Source: Clostridium sp.
Lineage (GTDB): Bacteria > Bacteroidota > Bacteroidia > Bacteroidales > Muribaculaceae
Direction: 5' to 3'
Assembly (NCBI GenBank): GCA_023663805.1
Contig: JAMPGR010000013.1
Span: 1-34,975 of the forward strand
Length of the DNA: 34,975 bases
Part shown: piece by piece, positions 1 through 8,182 of the stretch
Layout: each line of letters begins with the position of its first letter
Numbering within the stretch: the first letter of the stretch is position 1
The notes under the pieces: generated by a model
What the model was told of the DNA's origin: nothing
Seen by the model: the letters and a program-made list of their open reading frames with translations, nothing else
Databases searched by the model: none
Translations under genes and position numbers: made by a program

Positions 1-625
1 TTCTCAGTTCGTCGACGGTAACGCAGCCTCTGCTGACGATCTGGAGAAATATCGGTCCGCTGTCGCCGATCGATTCGGCGAATTGTTCGGCCAGCGTCAG
101 ACCGTCGACATATCCTTCGGCTTTCGTTACGTTATAGATCGACTTGTATTTTTCGTTCTGGCCGATCAGTCCGAGTTCCTCGAGCGATGCCGAGTAATAC
201 TGTCTGAGTACACCCCCGGGATTCGCCCAATAGGTCTTTCGACTGCTTCTCAAGTCCGCTCCTTCCTCAAGGGATATCAGATCCGCACCGCCGTCGACTT
301 GCGCTGCAGCGAAATTGATGCCCGGAATCCCGGATCGGTCTTCGAGGGTCGCGTTGATCAGGGCGACAAGCAATTCTGCACGACGTATGAACGGATTGAA
401 ATCCGTGTCCAGAACCGTTTGCTTCCCTTGATAGAACCGATAGATAATCCAGCAGTAGAAACTGTAGTATCTGATTCGTTGCGACACGTTGTTCATCCCC
501 GGCAACAGGGTCGCGAACAATTGTTCCGAAACGTTTCGGATTCCCAGTTGATTAAGTCCCGAAGTCAGTGACGGCCCTTTTCCCCAATACGGGGCGATAT
601 GTTTGTTTGAATTTGCTATAACCAT
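1..625 (-). CDS. Unrecognised protein, N-terminal 208 residues, runs off the left edge
   Basis: Reading the minus strand from an ATG at 625 gives an uninterrupted frame of 208 codons to the window edge, so the C-terminus is missing. It starts MVIANSNKHIAPYWGKG and continues with LLPGMNN and the aromatic stretch IRYYSFYCWIIYRFYQ (about residues 50-65). There is no signal peptide; the aromatic stretch is too polar to be a convincing membrane helix. I do not recognise the family. The layout of an N-terminal 'LG..., LPG..., RxRYYxFY' block reminds me of uncharacterised proteins such as DUF6361 from accessory or defence islands, but that is a weak impression. The DNA is AT-rich (421-480 is 24/60 G+C) compared with about 60% in neighbouring genes, suggesting recent acquisition. 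A TAnnTTTG box lies upstream on the same strand. The long frame, plausible protein composition and promoter support a real gene. Confidence 0.75.
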   Translation of the reverse strand, partial: MVIANSNKHIAPYWGKGPSLTSGLNQLGIRNVSEQLFATLLPGMNNVSQRIRYYSFYCWIIYRFYQGKQTVLDTDFNPFIRRAELLVALINATLEDRSGIPGINFAAAQVDGGADLISLEEGADLRSSRKTYWANPGGVLRQYYSASLEELGLIGQNEKYKSIYNVTKAEGYVDGLTLAEQFAESIGDSGPIFLQIVSRGCVTVDELR

Positions 626-650
626 TTATTGTCTGTCTGCTTCCGAATGA

Positions 651-658
651 CAAAGTTA
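651..658 (-). promoter_or_regulatory. Promoter -7 box for the leftward partial gene
   Basis: On the minus strand the sequence is TAACTTTG, an exact match to the Bacteroidetes -7 consensus TAnnTTTG, 25 bases before the ATG at 625. The -33 region is only a T-rich run without a clear TTTG. It is divergent from the promoter at 719-749. Confidence 0.6.
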
Positions 659-718
659 TAAAAATTAATCCGAAAAAAAACGCTCGAATTAATATTGCGT
701 AAAAATTACACGAAATAG

Positions 719-749
719 TTGCGTGTTCCGATTTTTTCGCTTAACTTTG
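719..749 (+). promoter_or_regulatory. Promoter of the five-gene biosynthetic operon
   Basis: TTG at 719-721 and TAACTTTG at 742-749 are separated by 20 bases, matching the Bacteroidetes -33/-7 arrangement. The predicted start of transcription is about 20 bases before the ATG at 776. No other TAnnTTTG box with good spacing was noticed at the later gene junctions, all of which overlap, so this probably drives the whole unit to 8182. Confidence 0.65.
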
Positions 750-775
750 CGGCCGTAACCTAATCCAGATTCTGT

Positions 776-1690
776 ATGAAAGCAATTTATATCTCCGACG
801 GCGGGGTCTCGTTCACCAGCGACAAACCGATGCCCGAACTTTCCGACGAAAGAAACGTACTCGTCCGGGTCCATTATGCCGGAATCTGCCGTACGGATCT
901 TGCCGTCGCGGCGGACCATATCGAACACGCCGACGGCGTTATCCTCGGCCACGAATTCTGCGGAACGATCGAAGCGTTCTACGGGGGAGGGGACCGGCTC
1001 GGAGATTGGCAAACCGGAATGGCTGTCAGTTGCAACCCTATGGCCGTAGGAAACCGCCGGGACCGTTGCGAAGAGATGCTGGGGGTAGGCTACGACGGCG
1101 CATTCGCCGAGTATGTCGTTGTGCCAGACCGGGCGCTGGTTCCGCTTTCAGACGGATTGCTCAACCCGCTCGGCGCGATGCTCGAGCCGGTCACCGCGGC
1201 TATGGCTCCGGTGCGATATGTCAGCGGACGCGAACGAATCTGTGTTTTCGGCCCGAGCCGTATCGCGCGCCTGACCGAGCAGATCGCCCGTTCAATAGGA
1301 GTCCGGAACGTCGAGCGCGCGACGGATGTGACCGAACTATGCCCCGGACGCTACGACTGCATAATCGAGACTGAACCGAACTATATTGACCTCCTGGCCG
1401 ATGTCATACGTCACGGGGGCCTTTTGATCGTCAAATCGCGGTCATTCATCCCGACACCTGTAGTATCGAACACAATCGCGATGAAGGAACTGACAATCCA
1501 GGGAGCGCGCTACGGCGATTTCATCGAGGCCTCCCGGATACTATCAGCGGTCAGCCGCGGCGAGATCGCAGATTTTGACATCGCCGACATATTCGGCCCC
1601 TGCTACCATCTCGAACAATATGAACAGGCATTCCGGCAGGCATCCGCGGACAATAGCCGGAAAATATTCTTCAGGATATGTGCGGAATAA
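776..1690 (+). CDS. Zinc-type medium-chain alcohol dehydrogenase-like protein
   Basis: MDR-family oxidoreductase of 304 residues, shorter than the usual 340-370. The N-terminal GroES-like domain keeps a plausible catalytic zinc set: C38 in GICRTDL, H59-E60 in GHEFCG and E137 in LEPV, as in sorbitol/threonine dehydrogenases. The structural-zinc lobe with its four spaced cysteines is missing: after NPMA (residues 87-90) only C98 remains. The nucleotide-binding glycine motif is also degenerate, reading VFGPSRIA (about 157-164) instead of GxGxxG. First gene of the operon; its stop overlaps the next start by 13 bases. Family knowledge suggests NAD(P)-dependent alcohol/aldehyde or polyol oxidation. 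In this setting it may interconvert the aldehyde made by the A-T-R enzyme; that is inference. The poor Rossmann motif leaves open weakened or altered cofactor binding. Confidence 0.85.
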   Translation: MKAIYISDGGVSFTSDKPMPELSDERNVLVRVHYAGICRTDLAVAADHIEHADGVILGHEFCGTIEAFYGGGDRLGDWQTGMAVSCNPMAVGNRRDRCEEMLGVGYDGAFAEYVVVPDRALVPLSDGLLNPLGAMLEPVTAAMAPVRYVSGRERICVFGPSRIARLTEQIARSIGVRNVERATDVTELCPGRYDCIIETEPNYIDLLADVIRHGGLLIVKSRSFIPTPVVSNTIAMKELTIQGARYGDFIEASRILSAVSRGEIADFDIADIFGPCYHLEQYEQAFRQASADNSRKIFFRICAE

Positions 1691-3612
1691 TAGCGATATA
1701 TGATCCCCGGACAACTCCGGCATCTCGAAATATCCTCGACGGCCTGAGGACGCTCGAGCGCCGCGGACCCGATGACTGCGGCGTATGGACCGGCGGGCAT
1801 GCAGCGATCGGCCACCGGCGTCTCTCGATCGTCGGGACTCAGAACGGTCATCAGCCGATTGTCTCTGAGCAGACCGGCGTCGCGATCGCCTGCAACGGCG
1901 AATTCTACGGCTACGAACAGCTCCGCCGGAAGTTCGCCCCCTGGTATCGGTTCTCGACTTTTTCGGACAGCGAAATACTGATCCCGCTCTATCTCCGCTA
2001 CGGGGCCCTGAACGACCGCCTGTTCGAAAACCTGGTCGGCGAATTCGCCTTCGTCCTCTACGACATCCGGACCGACACACTCTATGCCGTCCGCGACCGT
2101 TTCGGCATCAAACCGCTATGTTACCACTACAATGGCAACCGAACTGTCATCGCCAGCAAGGCAAAAGCGATTCTAGCCTCAGGCGGTGTCGAGGCCCGCT
2201 GGGACCGCTATGCGCTTATGCACACGCTGACGATGCACTATCAGCCGACAGACCGGACGATGTTCGACGGAATCCGCCAGGTTCCCCCCGGTCATATGCT
2301 CGTCTGCCGCGGCGAAGGGGAGCCTAAACTTGTCAGATACTGGGATGTTGACTATCCAGCTGAAAGCGGCAGCCGGACGGTCACTCCGGAGCAGGAGCGA
2401 CGCTATGTCAATCAGTTCAGCGAACTACTGGTCGAAACTATCCGGACGAGAATGGTCAGCGACGCGCCGGTCTGCTGTCACCTCAGCGGAGGGATAGATT
2501 CGAGCACGGTCGCCGGAGTGATGAGCAGCCTTCAGTCCGATCCGGTCCATTGTTTTTCGATTACCTTCCCGGGAGCAGACAGCGAATACAACGAGGAATC
2601 GCTCGCCGCGGAGACGGCTTCGCATATCGGCGGGATACTCCATCCGATCGAGGTAACCCCCGGCGATATTCTCTCGAATCTACGCGAGGCTGTCTGCGAG
2701 AGCGAAGGACTCGCCGTCAACGGCCATCTCTCCTGCAAGATGCTCCTCAACCGCGAGATTCGCCGCTACGGATTCAAGGTCGCTCTGACCGGAGAAGGCG
2801 CAGACGAAGCGCTCGCGGGATATCCCCACCTTCGCCAGGACATTATCGCCCTCCTGCCGGAGGATCAGCGACGACGGCTGACCGAGTCGCTCTACGGCAC
2901 GAACCTCGCTATAGCAGGAACCGAGATTGCGGTAGGCGATTCGCTCGACTGTTCGGCCATCGAACGGCGTCTCGGCTTCGTCCCGTCGTTTCTACGCGCA
3001 AAGGCGGGTATCGGCCATCGTATCTACCGTTATCTCTCCCCGGCGCTCCTCGATGAGTTGCGCAGCCGCGATTTCTTCGGTGAATTGCTCGGGAACTACG
3101 ATATCGACCGAAGGCTTGCGGGGCGTCATCCGGTCAATCAGTCTCTTTACCTCTGGATCAAACTGACCCTCTGCAACTATATTCTCTCGACCCTCGGCGA
3201 CGGTTGCGAGATGGCGGCGTCGGTCGAGGGGCGTCTCCCGTTTCTCGACCACCGCCTGTTCGAATTCGCCGCGCGGCTTCCGGTCGGGATGAAGATCCGC
3301 GACTATACGAACGAGAAATATATCCTGAAGGAGGCCGCGCGTCCCTTTATAACCGACCGGATACGGCGCCGACAGAAACATCCCTTCCAGGCTCCGCCGC
3401 TGACCCGGTTTTTCTCGACGGATGACTTCGACCGCCTGCGCGGCGAACTGACCTCGGCCGATTTCGCCGGTATGGGAATTTTTAATCCCGGGGCAGTCGC
3501 CGGACTCGTCGACCGGATACCGAAGATGAGCGTCCTGGAGCAGACGGTCGCTGAACCGGTTGTCATGCTGATGCTGACCATTAACCATATGAATCAAAGT
3601 TTCCATCTATGA
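1678..3612 (+). CDS. AsnB-like glutamine-hydrolysing amidotransferase
   Basis: A 644-residue class II glutamine amidotransferase of the asparagine-synthetase B family. The N-terminus begins MCGI, giving Cys2 as the Ntn nucleophile after Met removal, followed by LERRGPD and GHRRLSI glutaminase motifs (to about residue 220). The C-terminal synthetase domain has the ATP pyrophosphatase loop SGGIDSS at 270-276, then TGEGADEALAGY and EGRLPFLDHRLFEFA. Length and domains match intact enzymes, so both ammonia release and ATP-dependent amide formation look possible. Housekeeping asparagine synthesis cannot be excluded, but position inside an overlapping operon with an A-T-R enzyme and a methyltransferase resembles the AsnB paralogues that amidate carboxylates in natural-product pathways. 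The start overlaps the dehydrogenase by 13 bases and the stop overlaps the methyltransferase start in ATGA. Confidence 0.9.
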   Translation: MCGIIAIYDPRTTPASRNILDGLRTLERRGPDDCGVWTGGHAAIGHRRLSIVGTQNGHQPIVSEQTGVAIACNGEFYGYEQLRRKFAPWYRFSTFSDSEILIPLYLRYGALNDRLFENLVGEFAFVLYDIRTDTLYAVRDRFGIKPLCYHYNGNRTVIASKAKAILASGGVEARWDRYALMHTLTMHYQPTDRTMFDGIRQVPPGHMLVCRGEGEPKLVRYWDVDYPAESGSRTVTPEQERRYVNQFSELLVETIRTRMVSDAPVCCHLSGGIDSSTVAGVMSSLQSDPVHCFSITFPGADSEYNEESLAAETASHIGGILHPIEVTPGDILSNLREAVCESEGLAVNGHLSCKMLLNREIRRYGFKVALTGEGADEALAGYPHLRQDIIALLPEDQRRRLTESLYGTNLAIAGTEIAVGDSLDCSAIERRLGFVPSFLRAKAGIGHRIYRYLSPALLDELRSRDFFGELLGNYDIDRRLAGRHPVNQSLYLWIKLTLCNYILSTLGDGCEMAASVEGRLPFLDHRLFEFAARLPVGMKIRDYTNEKYILKEAARPFITDRIRRRQKHPFQAPPLTRFFSTDDFDRLRGELTSADFAGMGIFNPGAVAGLVDRIPKMSVLEQTVAEPVVMLMLTINHMNQSFHL

Positions 3613-4355
3613 ACAACGAAAATAAACAAGAATGGTGGATTGATTTTTTCAAAGGAGATTATTCAGAAGTCGTTCTGAATCAGCGTGCCTATGAAACGCT
3701 GCGCTTTATGCGCCGAACAGGACGAATCGAAGCCGGAATGACGGTTTTTGACCAGTGTTGTGGCAAAGGATATCTGGCTCGCGAATTCGATCGCCTTGGG
3801 CTGTTTGTCGTAGGAATCGATATGTCGGAGGAATATATCGCCTCTGCTCTACGCGATCTGGATACAACTAATGCGACCTTCTTGCTTGGCGATGCAAAAG
3901 AATTTGTATCTGCGGAACCTTTCGATATTTGTGTCAATTGGAACACCAGTTTTGGTTACGACTCTGATGACCGGGAAAACGAACGGATGCTGTCGACATT
4001 CGGCCGCAATCTCCGCAGTGGCGGTCAGTTTTTTATGTCGACTATGAATCCTTTGTTTATCTGTCGTCATTTCCAGCAATTTATCGTCAAGGAAATACCC
4101 TCGGGCGACAGCACGATCGTAACGATACGCAAAAGCCGCATCGAAGGCCATATGATGATTTCCGACTGGCTGATAATCTATCCCGACGGCAGACGCGAAA
4201 AACGTTATGGACAGACCAGGCTCTATGGCGTTAATCAATTCCGGCAGATGCTCTCCCGCCAGGGTCTTCGGCTGGAGGCTGTCTATGGAGATATCGAAGG
4301 GGGAACGTATGATGAAAACCACCCAAGTCTAATAATGTATGGCCACAAAATTTGA
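3609..4355 (+). CDS. Class I SAM-dependent methyltransferase
   Basis: A 248-residue Rossmann-fold methyltransferase. Motif I reads VFDQCCGKGYLA (about residues 46-57), with the acidic SAM-ribose residue in VVGIDMS and a LLGDAKEF motif after it. The later region, with NWNTSFGY and a C-terminal YGVNQFRQML helix plus YGD strand, resembles small-molecule methyltransferases of the UbiE/Coq5-like group. Substrate cannot be read from sequence; O-, N- or C-methylation of a small molecule is possible. It is joined to its neighbours by ATGA (upstream) and a 17-base overlap (downstream). Its base composition is unlike the flanking genes: 4021-4080 has 23/60 G+C while 3241-3300 in the preceding gene has 38/60, so it may have entered the operon separately. 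Confidence 0.85.
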   Translation: MNNENKQEWWIDFFKGDYSEVVLNQRAYETLRFMRRTGRIEAGMTVFDQCCGKGYLAREFDRLGLFVVGIDMSEEYIASALRDLDTTNATFLLGDAKEFVSAEPFDICVNWNTSFGYDSDDRENERMLSTFGRNLRSGGQFFMSTMNPLFICRHFQQFIVKEIPSGDSTIVTIRKSRIEGHMMISDWLIIYPDGRREKRYGQTRLYGVNQFRQMLSRQGLRLEAVYGDIEGGTYDENHPSLIMYGHKI

Positions 4356-7227
4356 AGATATACTCTCGGAAATCCGCCGGATTGTCGACCGTTTCCCGGA
4401 CAATCCGGCTGTTATCGAGGATGGCACCATGATAACCAGTTATCGTGAAATCTGGGAGACGGCGCGGAGAATTGCAGGCGGAATCGAGAGGCGCGGCACG
4501 CGCTCGCCCTATGTAGTCGTCGAGATGGAGAAATCGACGGAGTATATCTGCGCGATTCTCGGATGCTGGATGGCAGGGAAGGGGTTTGTTCCGTGCGGTA
4601 CCGACCTCCCCAACGGTCGCCGTGACAACATACGTCGGCAGATTGCCGCAGATCTTGTCATAACCATGTCGAACTATCCGGAACTCTCTTCGGCTCTCCC
4701 CGTCGGGCATATAGCCGAACCTGCACCCGAAACGACGGCCTATGTCATATTCAGTTCCGGAACAACCGGCGAACCGAAGGGGATCGTCGTCAGCCATCGC
4801 GGCCTCGTCGGGCTCGCCCGCGCCCAGCGCCGGGCATTCCGCCTCGACAGCCGTTCGCGCAACCTGTTCTTTCTGTCGGTCAACTTCGATGCGTCGGTTT
4901 CGGATATTCTTGTTACGCTGACCTCCGGTGCGTCGCTTCTGATCGAGCGGTGTAGCCCGGTCGACCTTTCGGCCGATATCGCCGGGGTGATCGCTCGTCG
5001 GCAGGTGACTCACGCAGACCTTCCCCCGTCGTTGCTCCGGACGATCGATCCGGAACGTTGCACGCCGACGCTCCGTACAATCGTGATCGGCGGCGAGGCT
5101 GCTGACCGCGAGACTGTCAGACGATGGGCCGGGCGGGTCAACCTCGTCAACGTCTATGGCCCGACCGAGGCGACTGTCTGCACGAGCCTTTGCCGCTGTA
5201 CCGGGCAGTGGGACAGACCTGTTCTCGGGCGCGAACTCCCCGGCGTAAAATATAATATCTATCGCGACGGCTCTCTGACTGCCGACGAGGGTGAACTATG
5301 GATTTCGGGCGACTGCCTCGCTACCGGATACCTGAACCGGCCCGAACTGACCTCCGCGAAATTTCCCGTTGTCGAAGGTGTCCGCTACTACCGTACGGCC
5401 GACCATGTTCGCCGCCTCCCCGATGGCTCGATTGAATTTCTCGGCCGCTACGATCGTCAGGTGAAATTCCACGGCCAGTTGGTCGAACTCGAGGAGATTG
5501 AGTCCAATATCCGCCTTCTTCGCTTCGTCACCGACGCAGCGGTCGTCAAACGACGTGTTGGCGAGGAAAATCCGCGCGAAATTCTTGCCGCATTTGTCGA
5601 ACTGACAGACTGCGACATTGCCCCGGAGGAACCGAAGCCGACGATCCTGAAATTCCTCCGTCTCCATCTCCCTGTCTGGATGATTCCGGGGGCGATCGAG
5701 ACCGTAACGAAACTGCCGAGGGTCACTTCCGGTAAAATCGACTATAAAACGCTCGAAAACCGCCCGCTGTCGGCCTCCATCGGTTTACCGGCGGGAGAAC
5801 CGCAGTTCGCTTCGGACCTCGAGCGTACTACGGCGCGGATAATGGGTGAGATTCTGAAGATCGAAACTGTTGGGCCCGGCGATGACTTCATCCGCGATCT
5901 CGGGGCCGATTCGATGGATACCCTCTATCTGATTACCCGGCTCCAGAGCGAACTCGACATCGCTGTCAGCCACGATATGTTGCGCGAGGACGCCACAGCC
6001 GCCGGTATTTGCCGTAAGGCAGGAACAGATTTTTCCTCCCCGGCCGACAGTCGTGATTTAGCCGGGGAGTGGAGCCTCGATATCCGGCCGTCGTTTTCGT
6101 CTGCGGAAGTCGGGCAGGGGATTATGGTAACTGGCTCGACCGGTTTCCTCGGGTCGCATATTCTCGAACAGATTCTTCTCAGGGAGGAATTCGACGGATG
6201 CTGCATTGTCTGTCCGGTTCGTTGTGAATCCCCTGAGCATGGCCTGCAGCGAATCCGGGAATCGTTCGCCCGCTACAATATCGGATTAAATCCCGAGGGA
6301 AGAGTCGAGGTCGTTCCGTCCGATCTGTCGAAGGAACGGTTCGGCCTTACCCCGGAAATCTATGCGGGTCTGGCGGAATCTGTCGGGAGGGTGTTCCACT
6401 GCGCGGCGACGGTCAATATGATGGCCGGATACGGCTCGCTGAAAGATTCGAACGTAACGGCTGTGCGCCGTGTGCTCGAATTCTGTCTGACCGGTTGCCG
6501 GAAGACGCTGAACTACGCGTCGACTCTCTCCGTTTTCGTCTCGACGACCCGTAACCGCGAGGTCGCGATGGAGACAGACCGGCTTGACCATCCGTGCCGG
6601 ATCTACGGCGGCTATGGCCAGACGAAATATGTCGCCGAGAAGATTCTTCTCGGTGTGCCCCGCGAAGCCTGCGGAGTCAATATCCTCCGCTACGGCCTGC
6701 TCTGCGGCGACACCCGCTTCGGGATCTCTGCTCCGAAAGATTTTCTCGGTTTGTTTGTCCGGGCGGCGCGCGGTCTCGGGTATCTTCCATGGGACAACAG
6801 CGGGGAAATGGCCGTCGACATAACTCCGGTCGATCTTGCGGCTGCGGCGACTGTCGATATAGCGACAGGTTCTGACGGAGGTATCTTTCATATCGCGGCC
6901 GAACGGCCGCTCGGCTATAACAGGCTGTGCGAAATCCTGAACCGTAAGGCCGGGATCGGAATCGACCGCGAAGCAGATGTCTGGTTGTCGCGTCTCGAAG
7001 CCGAAGCACCTCGGCCCGAAGCCGGAGCCCTGAAGATGAGTCTCTGCCGCCTTATCCCCGCGAAGTTCGAGCAGATGCGGTCCATGGATCTTTTCCAGAC
7101 AACGGGTATCCGGTTCGATATGAGCCGTACACGCGCCCTGACAGATCGACGGATAATCTACGATGACTCCTTGATAGAAAAATATATAACGAATGAAACG
7201 ATACAGAACGGGCTTTGTCCTCGGTAA
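4339..7227 (+). CDS. NRPS-like adenylation-carrier-reductase (A-T-R) enzyme
   Basis: A 962-residue three-domain enzyme without a condensation or thioesterase domain. Adenylation domain, about 1-475: A3 SSGTTGEPKG (139-148), A5 YGPTEAT (273-279), A7 YRTADHV, A8 GRYDRQVKFHG and A10 SGK with K466. Carrier domain, about 485-570: LGADSMD with S525 for phosphopantetheine. Thioester reductase domain, about 590-962: TGSTGFLGS (598-606) for NADPH and Y759-x3-K763. Family knowledge: such proteins activate a carboxylic acid, hold it as a thioester and release it as an aldehyde or alcohol. D184 in NFDASV matches the residue that binds the alpha-amine in amino-acid-activating domains, so the substrate is probably an alpha-amino acid. 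No phosphopantetheinyl transferase is in the window. Overlaps both neighbours, by 17 and 35 bases. Confidence 0.92.
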   Translation: MATKFEDILSEIRRIVDRFPDNPAVIEDGTMITSYREIWETARRIAGGIERRGTRSPYVVVEMEKSTEYICAILGCWMAGKGFVPCGTDLPNGRRDNIRRQIAADLVITMSNYPELSSALPVGHIAEPAPETTAYVIFSSGTTGEPKGIVVSHRGLVGLARAQRRAFRLDSRSRNLFFLSVNFDASVSDILVTLTSGASLLIERCSPVDLSADIAGVIARRQVTHADLPPSLLRTIDPERCTPTLRTIVIGGEAADRETVRRWAGRVNLVNVYGPTEATVCTSLCRCTGQWDRPVLGRELPGVKYNIYRDGSLTADEGELWISGDCLATGYLNRPELTSAKFPVVEGVRYYRTADHVRRLPDGSIEFLGRYDRQVKFHGQLVELEEIESNIRLLRFVTDAAVVKRRVGEENPREILAAFVELTDCDIAPEEPKPTILKFLRLHLPVWMIPGAIETVTKLPRVTSGKIDYKTLENRPLSASIGLPAGEPQFASDLERTTARIMGEILKIETVGPGDDFIRDLGADSMDTLYLITRLQSELDIAVSHDMLREDATAAGICRKAGTDFSSPADSRDLAGEWSLDIRPSFSSAEVGQGIMVTGSTGFLGSHILEQILLREEFDGCCIVCPVRCESPEHGLQRIRESFARYNIGLNPEGRVEVVPSDLSKERFGLTPEIYAGLAESVGRVFHCAATVNMMAGYGSLKDSNVTAVRRVLEFCLTGCRKTLNYASTLSVFVSTTRNREVAMETDRLDHPCRIYGGYGQTKYVAEKILLGVPREACGVNILRYGLLCGDTRFGISAPKDFLGLFVRAARGLGYLPWDNSGEMAVDITPVDLAAAATVDIATGSDGGIFHIAAERPLGYNRLCEILNRKAGIGIDREADVWLSRLEAEAPRPEAGALKMSLCRLIPAKFEQMRSMDLFQTTGIRFDMSRTRALTDRRIIYDDSLIEKYITNETIQNGLCPR

Positions 7228-8182
7228 ATTCTGTCCGCTCCATAACGGACACCTGTTTTTGATCGACCGTGCGGCCTGCGAGGTCGACCGTCTCTACATC
7301 GTCGTCGACAACACGATGGAGGAGACAATTCCGGTTGCCCGGCGGATCTCGTGGGTATCGGAACTGTATCCAGATGCAATCGTCATGACCCAGCCCGAAC
7401 CGCTTCCGCAGGACCCGGCGGAGACACCCTCCTTCTGGGATATCTGGCGACGGTCGCTCGAACAGTTGTTGCCCGAACCAGTCGACGCGGTCTTCGCCTC
7501 GGAGCCTTATGGCGAAAGGCTGGCACGGGAACTCGGTGCGCGGTTCGAGATGGTCGATTCCCGTCGGCTGAATGTCCCGATATCGGCGACATCAATCCGG
7601 AACGACCTCGCGGGTTGCTGGGACTTTCTACCCGATTCTGTCAAGCGGGATATGATGACGACGGTCTGTATCTACGGCCCCGAGTCGACCGGAAAGTCGA
7701 CACTGACCCGGCAACTGGCCGTACATTTCGGGGCGCCGTATGTCGGCGAATATGCCGAGGAGGTGATCCGCCGAAAGAATGGCCGGATCGAGTTCAGCGA
7801 TATGGAGGAAATCGTCAGCGGACACGACCGCCTGATTCTCGAAGCGAAGCGACAACTCCCGCCTATACTGTTTGTCGACACAGACGCGATCACCTCGAAG
7901 ATATGGTCGGAGGAACTCTTCGGCCGCGTTCCAGACAGTATCGAAGAGTATATCGCCCGCCAGAACTTCACCCGTTACCTTCTTCTCGACATAGACCTCG
8001 GCTGGAAAGATGACATCCATCGCTACCGCCCCGACAACCGCGCTGATTTCCTCCGCCGCTGTCGCTACGAACTCGACCGCCGGGGGCGCCGCTACGACAT
8101 AATCCGGGGTTCAGGCCCCGCTCGCCTTGAAGCCGCCCTGGCCGCGCTGGCCAGTCCCCATCAAAAAAAAAGGTCGCTTTAA
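7193..8182 (+). CDS. nadR: NadR-like NMN adenylyltransferase / ribosylnicotinamide kinase
   Basis: A 329-residue bifunctional protein without the DNA-binding domain of enterobacterial NadR. The N-terminal nucleotidyltransferase domain opens with GFVLGKFCPLHNGH (H17-x2-H20, the HxGH motif) and has ISATSIR near its end. The C-terminal kinase domain has the P-loop GPESTGKST at 162-170. Known role of the family: NMN plus ATP to NAD, and nicotinamide riboside to NMN. The HxGH motif lies so near the N-terminus that the ATG at 7193 is the only sensible start, giving a 35-base overlap with the A-T-R gene and implying translational coupling. It may supply pyridine nucleotide to the reductase, act on a nucleoside-like intermediate, or be a hitch-hiker. 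The last codons, encoding QKKRSL, are inside the terminator palindrome. Confidence 0.88.
   Translation: MKRYRTGFVLGKFCPLHNGHLFLIDRAACEVDRLYIVVDNTMEETIPVARRISWVSELYPDAIVMTQPEPLPQDPAETPSFWDIWRRSLEQLLPEPVDAVFASEPYGERLARELGARFEMVDSRRLNVPISATSIRNDLAGCWDFLPDSVKRDMMTTVCIYGPESTGKSTLTRQLAVHFGAPYVGEYAEEVIRRKNGRIEFSDMEEIVSGHDRLILEAKRQLPPILFVDTDAITSKIWSEELFGRVPDSIEEYIARQNFTRYLLLDIDLGWKDDIHRYRPDNRADFLRRCRYELDRRGRRYDIIRGSGPARLEAALAALASPHQKKRSL

Noticed and set aside
776..8182. Type I polyketide or full NRPS assembly line
   Set aside because: No condensation, ketosynthase, acyltransferase or thioesterase domain is visible; only one adenylation, one carrier and one reductase domain.
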